From JANNSO01 sp964485395 (lineage in GTDB: Bacteria > Spirochaetota > Spirochaetia > Treponematales > UBA12059): a stretch of DNA of 64,000 nucleotides. The first letter of the stretch is position 1. Every line of letters begins with the position of its first letter. The notes under the pieces were generated by a model. That model was given only the letters and a program-made list of their open reading frames with translations. It did no database searches and was not told where the DNA came from. Below, piece after piece: positions 16,110 through 24,655 of this stretch. The position numbers and the translations under genes were made by a program. The stretch is from the NCBI GenBank assembly GCA_964485395.1, contig CAZAJF010000002.1:175788-239787 (forward strand), written 5' to 3'.

Positions 16110-16754
16110 TTACACAGTCTTCGTTTCCCAAGGCATACAGACCCTGTTATGAAGAGAAAATTCATGTGAATTTCTATATGCCGAAAATGCCATGACTTTA
16201 CATCTGGCTAATTCCGATACCCTGAGTTGCGGAAAGTGTATCCTGTACCCTTCAAACAGCCTGACTTTTTCTCCGCAGGGAATTGCCTGTAAATTATGGG
16301 CCTTCTTGAATTGCATCCAGTTTGAAGCTATCAGTTCCAGTACCGTATCCATTTCGAATTGACTCGAAAATTTGGCGCCGCGGACCGTGGTCAAGTATCT
16401 CCGCACTTGAATGGAAAAAAAGGCCTGGTAATCATCGTGCTCGCAGCAGGTTGATTTGGGCATGCCGTAATCGTTGGTCAAGCGCTTGTACATGACGGAC
16501 GACTTACCATGCGGAACAAGTTGCCTGGCGTTGGCTAGAGCCTTGATGGCCAGATTGGTCCTTCCTACGCGAATCAAGGCTATCGAAAGCCAATACAAAG
16601 ATCGCTCCAGCTGAATTCGGTCGTCAAGCGTACACAGCTCCACGGCTTTTCGTAAAGGGGCAATTGCTTTTTCAGCTTGGTGCGACGATAGTAGCCGCAA
16701 CGAAGTTCTCAATAAAGCAGCCGCATCCCAGCCGCGATTCAATCTCATAATCAT
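16110..16754 (-). CDS. Hypothetical protein with TPR-like helical N-terminus
   Basis: 214 residues, not recognised as a named family. Residues 10-85 read as two or three TPR-like helical hairpins (AALLRTSLRLLSSHQAEKAI, then LYWLSIALIRVGRTNLAIKAL). Residues 95-214 form an unassigned domain rich in aromatics and basic residues, with a CCEHDD segment. There is no signal peptide or membrane helix. It is preceded by glgX on the same strand (30-base gap), so the two may be co-transcribed. The 276-bp AT-rich stretch on its other side holds the sigma-54 promoter and no further gene that I can see. Confidence 0.65.
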   Translation of the reverse strand: MIMRLNRGWDAAALLRTSLRLLSSHQAEKAIAPLRKAVELCTLDDRIQLERSLYWLSIALIRVGRTNLAIKALANARQLVPHGKSSVMYKRLTNDYGMPKSTCCEHDDYQAFFSIQVRRYLTTVRGAKFSSQFEMDTVLELIASNWMQFKKAHNLQAIPCGEKVRLFEGYRIHFPQLRVSELARCKVMAFSAYRNSHEFSLHNRVCMPWETKTV

Positions 16755-16784
16755 AAAATAACAAAACAGGGCAGTCCAAGCAAG

Positions 16785-18938
16785 TTATTTCGATAAAAGC
16801 AATACCGTGCTTCTGGGCGCTAAAATGTATTCACTCTGGCAGGGAAGCGGGATTTCCGATCCGGCAGCGTGAAAATCGTCCGGGCTTTCCCTGCCCGTAT
16901 CGATGACCCGGAACCATGAATGCGCCGGCGGAGGTGGGCAGAGATCGAAAGGAACGGCTTCGGAACCGGAATTCATCATGATGAAGAAATCATTGTCGTC
17001 GCGGTCGGCGACGATATCGGCTTTTGATCCGTCCATGCGGGCGCCTATGGCCTTCGCATCGATTTCCCAGTCCGGCGGGAGTCCATCGGGGGAAAACCAG
17101 GCAATGTCGGGAATGGCGTTGTAGCTCGAATCCTTGCCGGTATAAAATTCAGGGCGCCTGAACGCGGGGTGGGCTTTGCGGAATGCCATGAGCATGCAGG
17201 CGAAGCGATAGAGCTCGGCGTTTTTCTCGCGGAACGACCAATCGATCCAGCTTATCTCATTATCCTGGCACCATGCGTTGTTGTTGCCGTTCTGCGTACG
17301 GCCAAATTCGTCGCCGGCAAGCATCATGGGCGTACCGATGGATAGCAGCAGGGTGGCAAGAAGATTCTTGGCTTGCCGACGCCGTATCTTCAGGATGTGC
17401 GGATCGCTCGTGGGGCCTTCATGCCCGAAATTATAGCTCCAGTTGCTGGGATGGCCGTCGGCTCCGTTTTCGCCGTTCGCCTCATTGTGCTTGCCGTTAT
17501 AGCTGAGTAAATCCCACAGGGTAAAACCATCGTGGCTGGTAATGTAATTGATGGAGTGAAACGGTTTCCTGCCATCCCGAAGGTAGAGGTCGCTGGAGCC
17601 GGTAAGCCTGGTGGTAAACGCGGGAAGCGTGGAATCGTCGCCGCGCCAGAATCGGCGCACGTCGTCCCTGAATCGGTCGTTCCACTCGGCCCAGCGTCCG
17701 CCGGGAAACCAGCCTACCTGATACGCGCCGCCCGCGTCCCAAGCCTCCGCGATAATCTTCGTGTGCCGGAGTATCGGGTCTTCGGCTATCTGCTCGATTA
17801 CCGGCGGATTTTCCAGCATGTTGCCTTTTTGGTCGCGCCCAAGTATCGATCCGAGATCAAACCGGAATCCGTCCACGTGCATGTCCACGACCCAGTAATG
17901 CAGGCAGTCGAGGATGAAGTTGCGCACAACCGGGTGGTTGCAGTTCAGCGTATTTCCGCAGCCTGAAAAATTCTTGTAATACCGCGGATTATCGTCGAGC
18001 ATGTACCAGATGGAATTATCGAGTCCCCGGAAGGACACGGTGGGCCCCATTTCGCTGCCTTCTCCGGTATGATTGAACACTACGTCAAGGATCAGCTCTA
18101 TTCCCGCCGCGTGCAGCGCGCGCACCATGGTCTTGAATTCGTCAACCTGGGAGCCCATCGCTCCCGAGGCCGAGTAGCTGCCTTTCGGGGCAAAGAACGC
18201 CAGCGTGCTGTAACCCCAATACTGCTTGAGCTTTTCGCCGGTCTCGGGATTGACCCGGCTGTTTTCATACATGTCGAATTCGTGCACGGGCAGCAGTTCC
18301 AGGCTCGTGACACCCAGTTCCGTCAGATGCGGGATCATCTCGATTACGCCCTGATAGGTTCCCGGATGCTTAGCGCCCGAACTGGGATGGCTGGACAGGC
18401 CGGACAGATGCGCCTCGTACAGGATGGCGTGCCGAAGCGGAAGGTTCAGGGGCCTGTCCCCCTGCCAGTCGAAAGCATCGTCGTCGACGACGATGCACTT
18501 GGGCATCTGGCCGGCGTCGTCCACGGCGCAGAAAGAAAGGTCTTCTCGCGCGTCCTGTTTGGAGTAGCCGAGAGCGGACTCGACGTTCCAGATAAAATCG
18601 CCGGTAATCGCCTTGGCATACGGGTCTATTAAAATCTTGTTTTTGTTGAAGCGGAAACCTTGCGCGGGCAGGTACGGACCGTCTGCGCGCCAAGCGTATA
18701 AAGCCCCGGCTTTTACCCCCACGAGCTCGATATGCCAGATGTCGCCCGTTTTATGCTGAACGGGATGCAGGCTTATCTCGAACGACGCCTTGCTGTCCTC
18801 GGGATTGTCGTACAGGCATAAATGCATGCATGAGGCGTTCCGCGAAAAAATCGCGAAGTTGACTCCCCCAGGGATGAGGTTTGCGCCAAAAGGACGCGGA
18901 GAGCCGGGTTTTGCCTGAATTGCGCTTGTTTGAGCCAC
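16785..18938 (-). CDS. glgX: Glycogen debranching enzyme GlgX (isoamylase type, GH13)
   Basis: About 717 residues from the GTG at 18938, with GAGG seven bases upstream; an ATG at 18962 is possible but has a poorer site. The N-terminal CBM48/isoamylase domain (about 15-120) precedes a GH13 barrel. Its motifs are region I DVVFNHTGEG (about 295), region II DGFRFDLGS with the nucleophile aspartate (about 365), the acid/base glutamate in IIAEAWD (about 405), and TSHDGFT with the third carboxylate (about 480). It cleaves alpha-1,6 branches of glycogen. No other glycogen gene is in this window. Confidence 0.94.
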   Translation of the reverse strand: MAQTSAIQAKPGSPRPFGANLIPGGVNFAIFSRNASCMHLCLYDNPEDSKASFEISLHPVQHKTGDIWHIELVGVKAGALYAWRADGPYLPAQGFRFNKNKILIDPYAKAITGDFIWNVESALGYSKQDAREDLSFCAVDDAGQMPKCIVVDDDAFDWQGDRPLNLPLRHAILYEAHLSGLSSHPSSGAKHPGTYQGVIEMIPHLTELGVTSLELLPVHEFDMYENSRVNPETGEKLKQYWGYSTLAFFAPKGSYSASGAMGSQVDEFKTMVRALHAAGIELILDVVFNHTGEGSEMGPTVSFRGLDNSIWYMLDDNPRYYKNFSGCGNTLNCNHPVVRNFILDCLHYWVVDMHVDGFRFDLGSILGRDQKGNMLENPPVIEQIAEDPILRHTKIIAEAWDAGGAYQVGWFPGGRWAEWNDRFRDDVRRFWRGDDSTLPAFTTRLTGSSDLYLRDGRKPFHSINYITSHDGFTLWDLLSYNGKHNEANGENGADGHPSNWSYNFGHEGPTSDPHILKIRRRQAKNLLATLLLSIGTPMMLAGDEFGRTQNGNNNAWCQDNEISWIDWSFREKNAELYRFACMLMAFRKAHPAFRRPEFYTGKDSSYNAIPDIAWFSPDGLPPDWEIDAKAIGARMDGSKADIVADRDDNDFFIMMNSGSEAVPFDLCPPPPAHSWFRVIDTGRESPDDFHAAGSEIPLPCQSEYILAPRSTVLLLSK

Positions 18939-18992
18939 GATCTTACCTCGCACACTAAGCATAATCCGGAATCAGCCAAAACAACAGCGCCA

Positions 18993-19760
18993 TTATTCTT
19001 CTTCCGCGGGATACGACCAAGCTCCGAATTTTGAATAACCCAAAGCCAGGGCGATTCCGATGGAACCGAGCCGCGTATCCTGCGCACGTATCTGGGGTAT
19101 TCTGCCCAGCTTGAATAATTCCCGGGTGAGCAGCGCGCAGCAGCATTTACCGTAATCCTTGCCCCGCTCGTCGGGGCGGGTAACATAGCCGATGTCCCAT
19201 ACCGGGCCGTCTTCGCCGCCTTCGTCGTCATCGGACTCTTCGCCGAAAAACGCGTAGGCGCTGGCTTTGGCGACCAGCTTTTTACCGACAAAAACTCCGA
19301 CGACGATATCGTGATCCAGCTCGACGTATCCGGCATCCAGGTCATCGGGAGTACACGCGGCGTCAAACTCCTCGAAGGCGGCGGCATCAGATTCACCCAG
19401 CAGGCGAACGACCGCGCCGGCTGGAAGCGGCGGTTCGCGGAAACTTTTCCGCGCTGCGTAAAAAAGATTGTCCTTGTCGAAAACAGCGCCGGTCATGGCT
19501 TGAATCCATGCCGCAAGAGAAGCGCGGCTGACGTCCTCCGGCGGAGTCTGTTCGGCATACGCATCGAAGATCGTGCCGTTCAGGACGGCGGCGATGGCTG
19601 TGTCGCTTTCCATGAAATCGCAGAGATGATCCCCCGGCGTCGCGCGTCTAAAAACTTGGATGCCGTCATTTTTTCCGATCAGCGTTTTTGCGGAATTCGC
19701 ATCGAGGCTTTTTAGCCAATACGAGTTCATGTCGTATCCGTCAAAATCTATTGAGTTCAT
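18993..19760 (-). CDS. GNAT-family N-acetyltransferase
   Basis: 255 residues from the ATG at 19760; the frame extends a few codons upstream. The C-terminal half (about 120-255) carries the GNAT fold: VGVFVGKKLVAKASAY, WDIGYVTRPDERGKDYGK (acetyl-CoA loop region, about 195-212), and IGIALALGYSKFG at the end. Residues 1-115 are an unassigned N-terminal domain. A strongly acidic loop (EESDDDEGGEDG, about 180-191) is inserted before the CoA-binding strand. The gene follows the oligopeptidase gene by 23 bases on the same strand. The acetyl acceptor is unknown. Confidence 0.75.
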   Translation of the reverse strand: MNSIDFDGYDMNSYWLKSLDANSAKTLIGKNDGIQVFRRATPGDHLCDFMESDTAIAAVLNGTIFDAYAEQTPPEDVSRASLAAWIQAMTGAVFDKDNLFYAARKSFREPPLPAGAVVRLLGESDAAAFEEFDAACTPDDLDAGYVELDHDIVVGVFVGKKLVAKASAYAFFGEESDDDEGGEDGPVWDIGYVTRPDERGKDYGKCCCALLTRELFKLGRIPQIRAQDTRLGSIGIALALGYSKFGAWSYPAEEE

Positions 19761-19783
19761 GGTGTCTGCCTTTCGCCTGTCCG

Positions 19784-21481
19784 TCACAAAGCCTTGTCGT
19801 CGATGGAATCAATCCATTTTTCTATGGGCGCGACTATTTTCGCGATAGTACCGTTAGTAAACGGATTCTGTAAATTCGCTTGCTTGAGCAGCTTGGTAAA
19901 CGACAGCGAGCCGCCCAAGCCGCAGAGTTTCAAGTAATCCTGCCAGGCCTCAGCCCGGTCCGCCATGGACTTGCCCCAGAATTCGTACGCGCACATCTGG
20001 GCCAGCGTGTAATCGATATAATAAAAGGGATCCTCGAAAATGTGACCCTGACGGTACCAGTAACCGCCGCCGGCCAGGAATTCGTCATCATCGTAATCGC
20101 GGCTCGGCAGGTATTTTTTCTCTATGCCGCTCCAGGCCGACTTACGGGCCTCGGGCGTCGCGTCCGGATGCTCGTACACCCAATGCTGAAACTCGTCCAC
20201 CGTTACGCCATACGGGGCAAACAGCAAGCCGTTCGACAGGTGGCTGAACTTATATTTATCCACGTCCTTGCCGAAGAAATTTTGCATCCAGGGCCAGGCC
20301 AGGAATTCCATGCTCATGGAATGTATTTCGGCGGCCTCGTAGGTGGGCCAATGATATTCGGCAATCTCGAAATGGCTGCTGCGGTACGCCTGGAAGGCAT
20401 GCCCAGCCTCATGCGTCAAAACGTCCACGTCGCCCGCCGTGCCGTTGAAATTGGAAAAGATGAACGGAGCGGACTCGGTGGCAATGTAATCGCAATAACC
20501 GCCGCCTGCCTTGTCTTTTCTGGTCTCGAGATCAAGCAGCTCGCGGTCCAGCATATATTGGAAGAATTCGTCGGTTTCCGGTGACATTTCCGCGTACATC
20601 TTCCTGCCGTTTTCAAGGATCCACTTCGGGTCTCCCTTGGGCAGGGGATTGCCGGTGAGGAATTCCAGGGATTCATCGTAAAACTTCAACGAATCCAAAC
20701 CCAGGCGCGAAGCTTGCCGGCGCAGCAGTTTTTGCGCCAGCGGGACGATGGAGTCGAGGACCTGTTTCCGGTAATTGGCCACCATGGTTGCGTCGTAATC
20801 GGTACGGCCCATGCGGGCATAACCCAGCGCGACGAAATTCGGGAAACCGAGCTTGGTGGCGATCTTGTGGCGGATTTTAACCAAGCCGTCGTAGATGCGG
20901 TCGAAATCCGGCGCGTTTGCCGCGTAAAACCCGCTGACGGCCTTCATGGCGCGTTTCCGCATATCGCGATCCTTGGATTCCATGAATGGACCCATCTGCG
21001 GCAGGTTTCGCTCTTCGCCTTCAAACTGGATCTTGGCGCCTGCCTTGAGTTTTACATACTCGCTTGCCATCTTGTTCTCTGCCTGCAGGTCCTCAAGCAC
21101 TTCGGGTTTGAAGGTTTTCATCTGCAGTTCGGCCATGTCGAACAACTGGCTTCCCCAATGCCGTTCTAGCTCTGCGCGAAATTTCGAAGCCACCAGAGCC
21201 GCGTAAAACTCGGTTTTAAGCCCTTCGTAAATCGGATCGGCCCCGTCTATGAAATCCTGTTCGGCTTCGTAGAAACTATCTGCCGTATTTATGGTGTGAC
21301 GAATGCTGACGAGAGTCCCCATGGATTCGTAGTAATCGCGCATGTCGTTTATTTTAGCCATATGCAGGTTCTGATCGTCTGCGGACTGAGCGGCGGAAAA
21401 CTGCGCGATGAGACTCCTGAAATTCTGCTCCATCTTTTTCATGTCGGGGCGGATATATTCAAATTCGGAAAACTTGGTCAT
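19784..21481 (-). CDS. M3-family oligoendopeptidase (PepF-like)
   Basis: 565 residues from the ATG at 21481, seven bases after AGGAG. It is a zinc metallopeptidase of family M3: the HExxH motif is in VDVLTHEAGHAFQAYR (about residues 345-360) and the third ligand glutamate lies in YEAAEIHSMSMEFLAWP (about 380). The remainder is the helical M3 shell. There is no signal peptide, so it should degrade short peptides in the cytoplasm. The length matches the family. It is first in a two-gene unit with the acetyltransferase. Confidence 0.93.
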   Translation of the reverse strand: MTKFSEFEYIRPDMKKMEQNFRSLIAQFSAAQSADDQNLHMAKINDMRDYYESMGTLVSIRHTINTADSFYEAEQDFIDGADPIYEGLKTEFYAALVASKFRAELERHWGSQLFDMAELQMKTFKPEVLEDLQAENKMASEYVKLKAGAKIQFEGEERNLPQMGPFMESKDRDMRKRAMKAVSGFYAANAPDFDRIYDGLVKIRHKIATKLGFPNFVALGYARMGRTDYDATMVANYRKQVLDSIVPLAQKLLRRQASRLGLDSLKFYDESLEFLTGNPLPKGDPKWILENGRKMYAEMSPETDEFFQYMLDRELLDLETRKDKAGGGYCDYIATESAPFIFSNFNGTAGDVDVLTHEAGHAFQAYRSSHFEIAEYHWPTYEAAEIHSMSMEFLAWPWMQNFFGKDVDKYKFSHLSNGLLFAPYGVTVDEFQHWVYEHPDATPEARKSAWSGIEKKYLPSRDYDDDEFLAGGGYWYRQGHIFEDPFYYIDYTLAQMCAYEFWGKSMADRAEAWQDYLKLCGLGGSLSFTKLLKQANLQNPFTNGTIAKIVAPIEKWIDSIDDKAL

Positions 21482-21577
21482 GGGGTATCTCCTCGACGCC
21501 TTTTGCAATGCGCGGCGCCTACTATTTATAGCATTTGATAGCGGCTAAAACAATGGAAATCTCGCGTATAAACATTA

Positions 21578-21646
21578 GGGCACCTCTGATAACCCTGTTG
21601 GTTATCAGAAGTGCCTCGCTGATTCCTTATAGGAATCAGGTTTTTT
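21578..21646. repeat. Dispersed double-hairpin repeat, copy 1
   Basis: GGCACCTCTGATAACC and GGTTATCAGAAGTGCC form a long hairpin (21579-21615, one mismatch). They are followed by a second hairpin CTGATTCC-TTATA-GGAATCAG (21619-21639) and a T-run. About 61 of 66 bases match the element at 49258. It lies between the divergent oligopeptidase and DUF3820 genes. Small, extragenic and palindromic, it resembles REP/MITE-type elements. Confidence 0.85.
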
Positions 21647-21653
21647 AATGGTC

Positions 21654-21720
21654 GACCTCGCAAAACTGAAGTTTTTCGAGGTCCCCATTATTGCACCTCA
21701 TGTATGCGAGGTCTGCTTTT
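21654..21720. other. Two further hairpins upstream of the DUF3820 gene
   Basis: GACCTCG (21654-21660) pairs with CGAGGTC (21677-21683), with an inner AAAACT/AGTTTT stem. A second stem, ACCTC/GAGGT (21695-21712), is followed by seven or more T residues. This looks like a terminator or attenuator reading towards the DUF3820 gene. The hairpins may extend the repeat next to them, but they are absent from the copy at 49.3 kb. Confidence 0.6.
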
Positions 21721-21749
21721 TTTGATAGTATCGGTGGTGAGGAACCATC

Positions 21750-22097
21750 GTGTACGAATACCGTGGAAAAGATAAAACAGCCGCTGAGGAAGCCAGAATC
21801 TTCGACGAGGCTTTGCAGGATTGGAACGAACGCGCTCCCGGCGACTGGAGGGAATTCGAATCGCTTCAACCCGGTGAATTCGAGCCGTTCGACACGAGCA
21901 TACTTCTGGAGCTGGCCAATGCGCGCATGCCTTTCGGCAAATACGCGGGGCGCCTGCTTATCGACCTGCCGGAGGGTTACGTGGTCTGGTTTTCGCAGAA
22001 AGGCTTTCCCAAAGGCGAAATCGGCCGACAGCTAGCCTCGCTTTTCGTTATCAAGGAGAATGGCATGGAACCGCTTTTAAGGCCGCTGGTACGATGA
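21750..22097 (+). CDS. DUF3820 family protein
   Basis: 115 residues from a GTG at 21750, with GAGGA six bases upstream. The C-terminal half carries the family pattern: MPFGKYAGRLLIDLPEGYVVWF (about 60-81), then SQKGFPKGEIGRQLA. DUF3820 proteins were once labelled quorum-sensing-regulated virulence factors; no biochemical role is established. The N-terminal 50 residues are acidic and unassigned. The stop overlaps the cyclase start (ATGA). Confidence 0.85.
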   Translation: MYEYRGKDKTAAEEARIFDEALQDWNERAPGDWREFESLQPGEFEPFDTSILLELANARMPFGKYAGRLLIDLPEGYVVWFSQKGFPKGEIGRQLASLFVIKENGMEPLLRPLVR

Positions 22098-22732
22098 AAA
22101 CAATCGATCTAACGCAGGTGATTTCCTCGGACATGCCCGTGTACCCGGGAACCGAAGGGCCGAAAATAACGCCGGCCACCACGATTGCCGGAGAGGGCTT
22201 CGCGGAAAAACTGATAACATTTTATTCGCACACCGGAACCCACATAGACGCGCCCGGGCATATACTGGCCGGCGCCAAAACCCTGGATGACTTTGATGCG
22301 GACTACTTCGTGGGAACCGCTGCCCTAATCGATGTTTCCGGCTGCAAGGGCGGTTTCATAGACGTTGAGCTGATCGAAAAAAACGCAGATTTGATCAAAG
22401 GTAAAACTTTCGTTATTTTCCGCTCCGGCTGGTCCGCCCTTTGGGGGTCGGCGGCGTATTTCGAGAATTTCCCCGTGCTCAGCGAAGAGGCCGCGGCAGC
22501 ACTCTGCGCTTTTGGCCTGCATGGCATCGGCATTGACATGATCTCGGTGGACCCCGTGGGATCCGTCGATTTTCCCGTGCACAAAATACTTTTTCGCGCT
22601 GGCATGGTCATCGTTGAGAATCTTGCAAATCTGGACAAGCTGCGATCCGACGGGTTTATTTTTTCCTGCCTTCCCTTGAAAATGCCCGCGAGCGACGGTT
22701 CTCCGGTACGAGCTGTGGCGTTGTTTCCATAA
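22094..22732 (+). CDS. Cyclase / kynurenine-formamidase-like metal hydrolase
   Basis: 212 residues. The metal-binding signature HTGTHIDAPGH (residues about 45-55) is that of the cyclase family (PF04199), which includes bacterial arylformamidase KynB and related amide hydrolases. DLTQVISSDMPVYPG at the N-terminus and the GIDMISVDPVGS segment (about 138-150) are also typical. No kynurenine-pathway genes are nearby, so the substrate is not assigned. It is linked to the DUF3820 gene by an ATGA overlap. Confidence 0.85.
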   Translation: MKTIDLTQVISSDMPVYPGTEGPKITPATTIAGEGFAEKLITFYSHTGTHIDAPGHILAGAKTLDDFDADYFVGTAALIDVSGCKGGFIDVELIEKNADLIKGKTFVIFRSGWSALWGSAAYFENFPVLSEEAAAALCAFGLHGIGIDMISVDPVGSVDFPVHKILFRAGMVIVENLANLDKLRSDGFIFSCLPLKMPASDGSPVRAVALFP

Positions 22733-22742
22733 AGGATTTGCT

Positions 22743-24647
22743 ATGCCGACGAACAGCCCAGTAAAATTTCTTTTCTTATTCTTCGCGATCCTCACGTCTT
22801 CGGCACGACCTCTACGCGCATTGGACGTTGACGAGGCGCTGCTCTCGCGGACACTGCCTATTTTTTGCGGCGAAGAGTCATTCAGGCAAAGGCTCGCCCA
22901 ACGATCACCGGAAAAGGCTCCGCTCGGGCTTCTCCTATCCGGCGGTTCCGCGCGCGCGTACGCTCATATCGGCGTTTTAAAAAGGCTGGAAGAAGCAGGC
23001 ATCATACCGGATTTTATCGTGGCTAATTCAATGGGCGCAATCGTAGGCATGATGTACGCCGCGGGAATGTCGCCCGACGACATCGAACGCCTGGTTAGCC
23101 AAGCGCCTATGGGAGAGCTGTTCGAGCCGGTACTGCCCCTCAAGGGCGGAATCCTGGATACCGGAAAATTCATGGATCTGGTGTACGCGCTGTTCGGGGA
23201 CCTCGACCTGAAGGACCTGGAAATTCCGATTATCGTGGTGTGCGATGATTTAATAACCCAACGCCAAGTCTGGCTGGCCGAGGGGAATTTCCTTACCGTC
23301 TTTCAGGCGGCATTCTCCATGCCGGTATATTTCGATCCGGTGCCGCTGGGCGCGATGAAACTCGTGGACGGCGGCGTCTCCAACCTGATACCGGTAAACG
23401 CGGTCGCGGAATTCACCGAGCGTTCCATAGTCGCGACCACGTTCTACGACAACAAGCGGCTGAACTTCTCGAATCCGCTCACCATACTCAACCGCGACAT
23501 TTCCATAGGCAAGGAACGCATCGGCATAGACATGATCAAGGCTTACGATCCGCTGGTGATCCGCTGCGACGTGGAGGATATTTCCTTCATGGATTATTTC
23601 AGGATCGGGGAGATAGCGGTGAAGGGCTACCGGTCGGCTGATAAAAAAATAACGGAAATTCTGGAACGCGTCGGCTTGAACGCCGAAAATCCACCGACGA
23701 CGAGGGAGGCTTTGGGAACCAGGCTGGCGAACGTGCTGAAAAAACTTCAGCTCGGAGCGTCCTTGCCCCGAAAACCGGCGAGACTTTCGGCAAAGGCGGT
23801 CATCGAGTTTCCGGCTTCCTTCGGGACCCCATATAAATTCCTGAAAGCCCCCTTCGCGGCATTCCTCGTTTCGGTTTCCACTGGGCTGGCGGAGATCCGG
23901 ATCGGGCCTTCGTCGCCTTTGGCTAACCCGGAATGGAACCTGAGCTTGCATGGTTTTCTTGGGTCTTCTGACAATGTGGAGCTTTCTACTTTCCATCAAT
24001 TATCGAAAGAATCAATCTACTCCCAAGCTAATCTTCAAGGCAGGTATTTTTTCCCTTACCCTTTGGCTTGGTTTCCGTTCGTATCGGCCGAAATACGGAA
24101 CGCGTGGGATTTTACTATTCTCGATGAATACGAATGCGTGGGTTTCGCGCTGAAAACCCCGGAAAAGCGTTCCCTGGAAGCTGCCGTAAAAACATACGGC
24201 TTTAAACGCGCTCCGGATATTCTAGGAATCGGAGGGGAGGCAACGCTTGCGTTCGCGCCGCTCTATCCACTGGAAATAAGGGCGCGCGGCTTGGGGCGAT
24301 ACGGATTTTCCGGCAGCGGCGGCTTCGGGTTTTTTGAAACCGACGGTTACCGGGGAATCGCCCCGACGGATTCTTCCTTGCCGCACGCGATCTGCAATCT
24401 GGAGCTAGCATTGAACGCAGACAAGATTTCAGTGGCCTTTGCGGAAACCTTGCTGGTGCAAAGAATCGATACGGCAATTTTCTGCGACATAGCGCAAAGC
24501 ACAAGCACCGTTGTGGCAGGTGGAATTTCGCTGAATATTGCGGTTTCCCTGATCGGCCTGGCGCCTTTATCCGCAAGCCTTCATGGAGGCTACGACTTTA
24601 CGGCGCATGCCCCCATGTTCGCTTTCAGGATGGGAACGCTTTTTTAG
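22743..24647 (+). CDS. Secreted patatin-like phospholipase with C-terminal beta-rich (putative outer-membrane) domain
   Basis: 634 residues. A hydrophobic signal peptide covers about 1-27. The patatin domain (about 58-250) has the oxyanion motif SGGSARA, the nucleophile serine in ANSMGA and the DGG dyad aspartate in LVDGGVSN. The last 270 residues are rich in alternating hydrophobic/aromatic strands (LSLHGFLGSSDNVELS, EIRARGLGRYGFSGSG), and the chain ends MGTLF with a terminal phenylalanine, as outer-membrane barrels do. This resembles type Vd (PlpD-like) patatin autotransporters, though the barrel is only inferred. It lies 10 bases downstream of the cyclase gene. Confidence 0.8.
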   Translation: MPTNSPVKFLFLFFAILTSSARPLRALDVDEALLSRTLPIFCGEESFRQRLAQRSPEKAPLGLLLSGGSARAYAHIGVLKRLEEAGIIPDFIVANSMGAIVGMMYAAGMSPDDIERLVSQAPMGELFEPVLPLKGGILDTGKFMDLVYALFGDLDLKDLEIPIIVVCDDLITQRQVWLAEGNFLTVFQAAFSMPVYFDPVPLGAMKLVDGGVSNLIPVNAVAEFTERSIVATTFYDNKRLNFSNPLTILNRDISIGKERIGIDMIKAYDPLVIRCDVEDISFMDYFRIGEIAVKGYRSADKKITEILERVGLNAENPPTTREALGTRLANVLKKLQLGASLPRKPARLSAKAVIEFPASFGTPYKFLKAPFAAFLVSVSTGLAEIRIGPSSPLANPEWNLSLHGFLGSSDNVELSTFHQLSKESIYSQANLQGRYFFPYPLAWFPFVSAEIRNAWDFTILDEYECVGFALKTPEKRSLEAAVKTYGFKRAPDILGIGGEATLAFAPLYPLEIRARGLGRYGFSGSGGFGFFETDGYRGIAPTDSSLPHAICNLELALNADKISVAFAETLLVQRIDTAIFCDIAQSTSTVVAGGISLNIAVSLIGLAPLSASLHGGYDFTAHAPMFAFRMGTLF

Positions 24648-24655
24648 GCGTTCAA

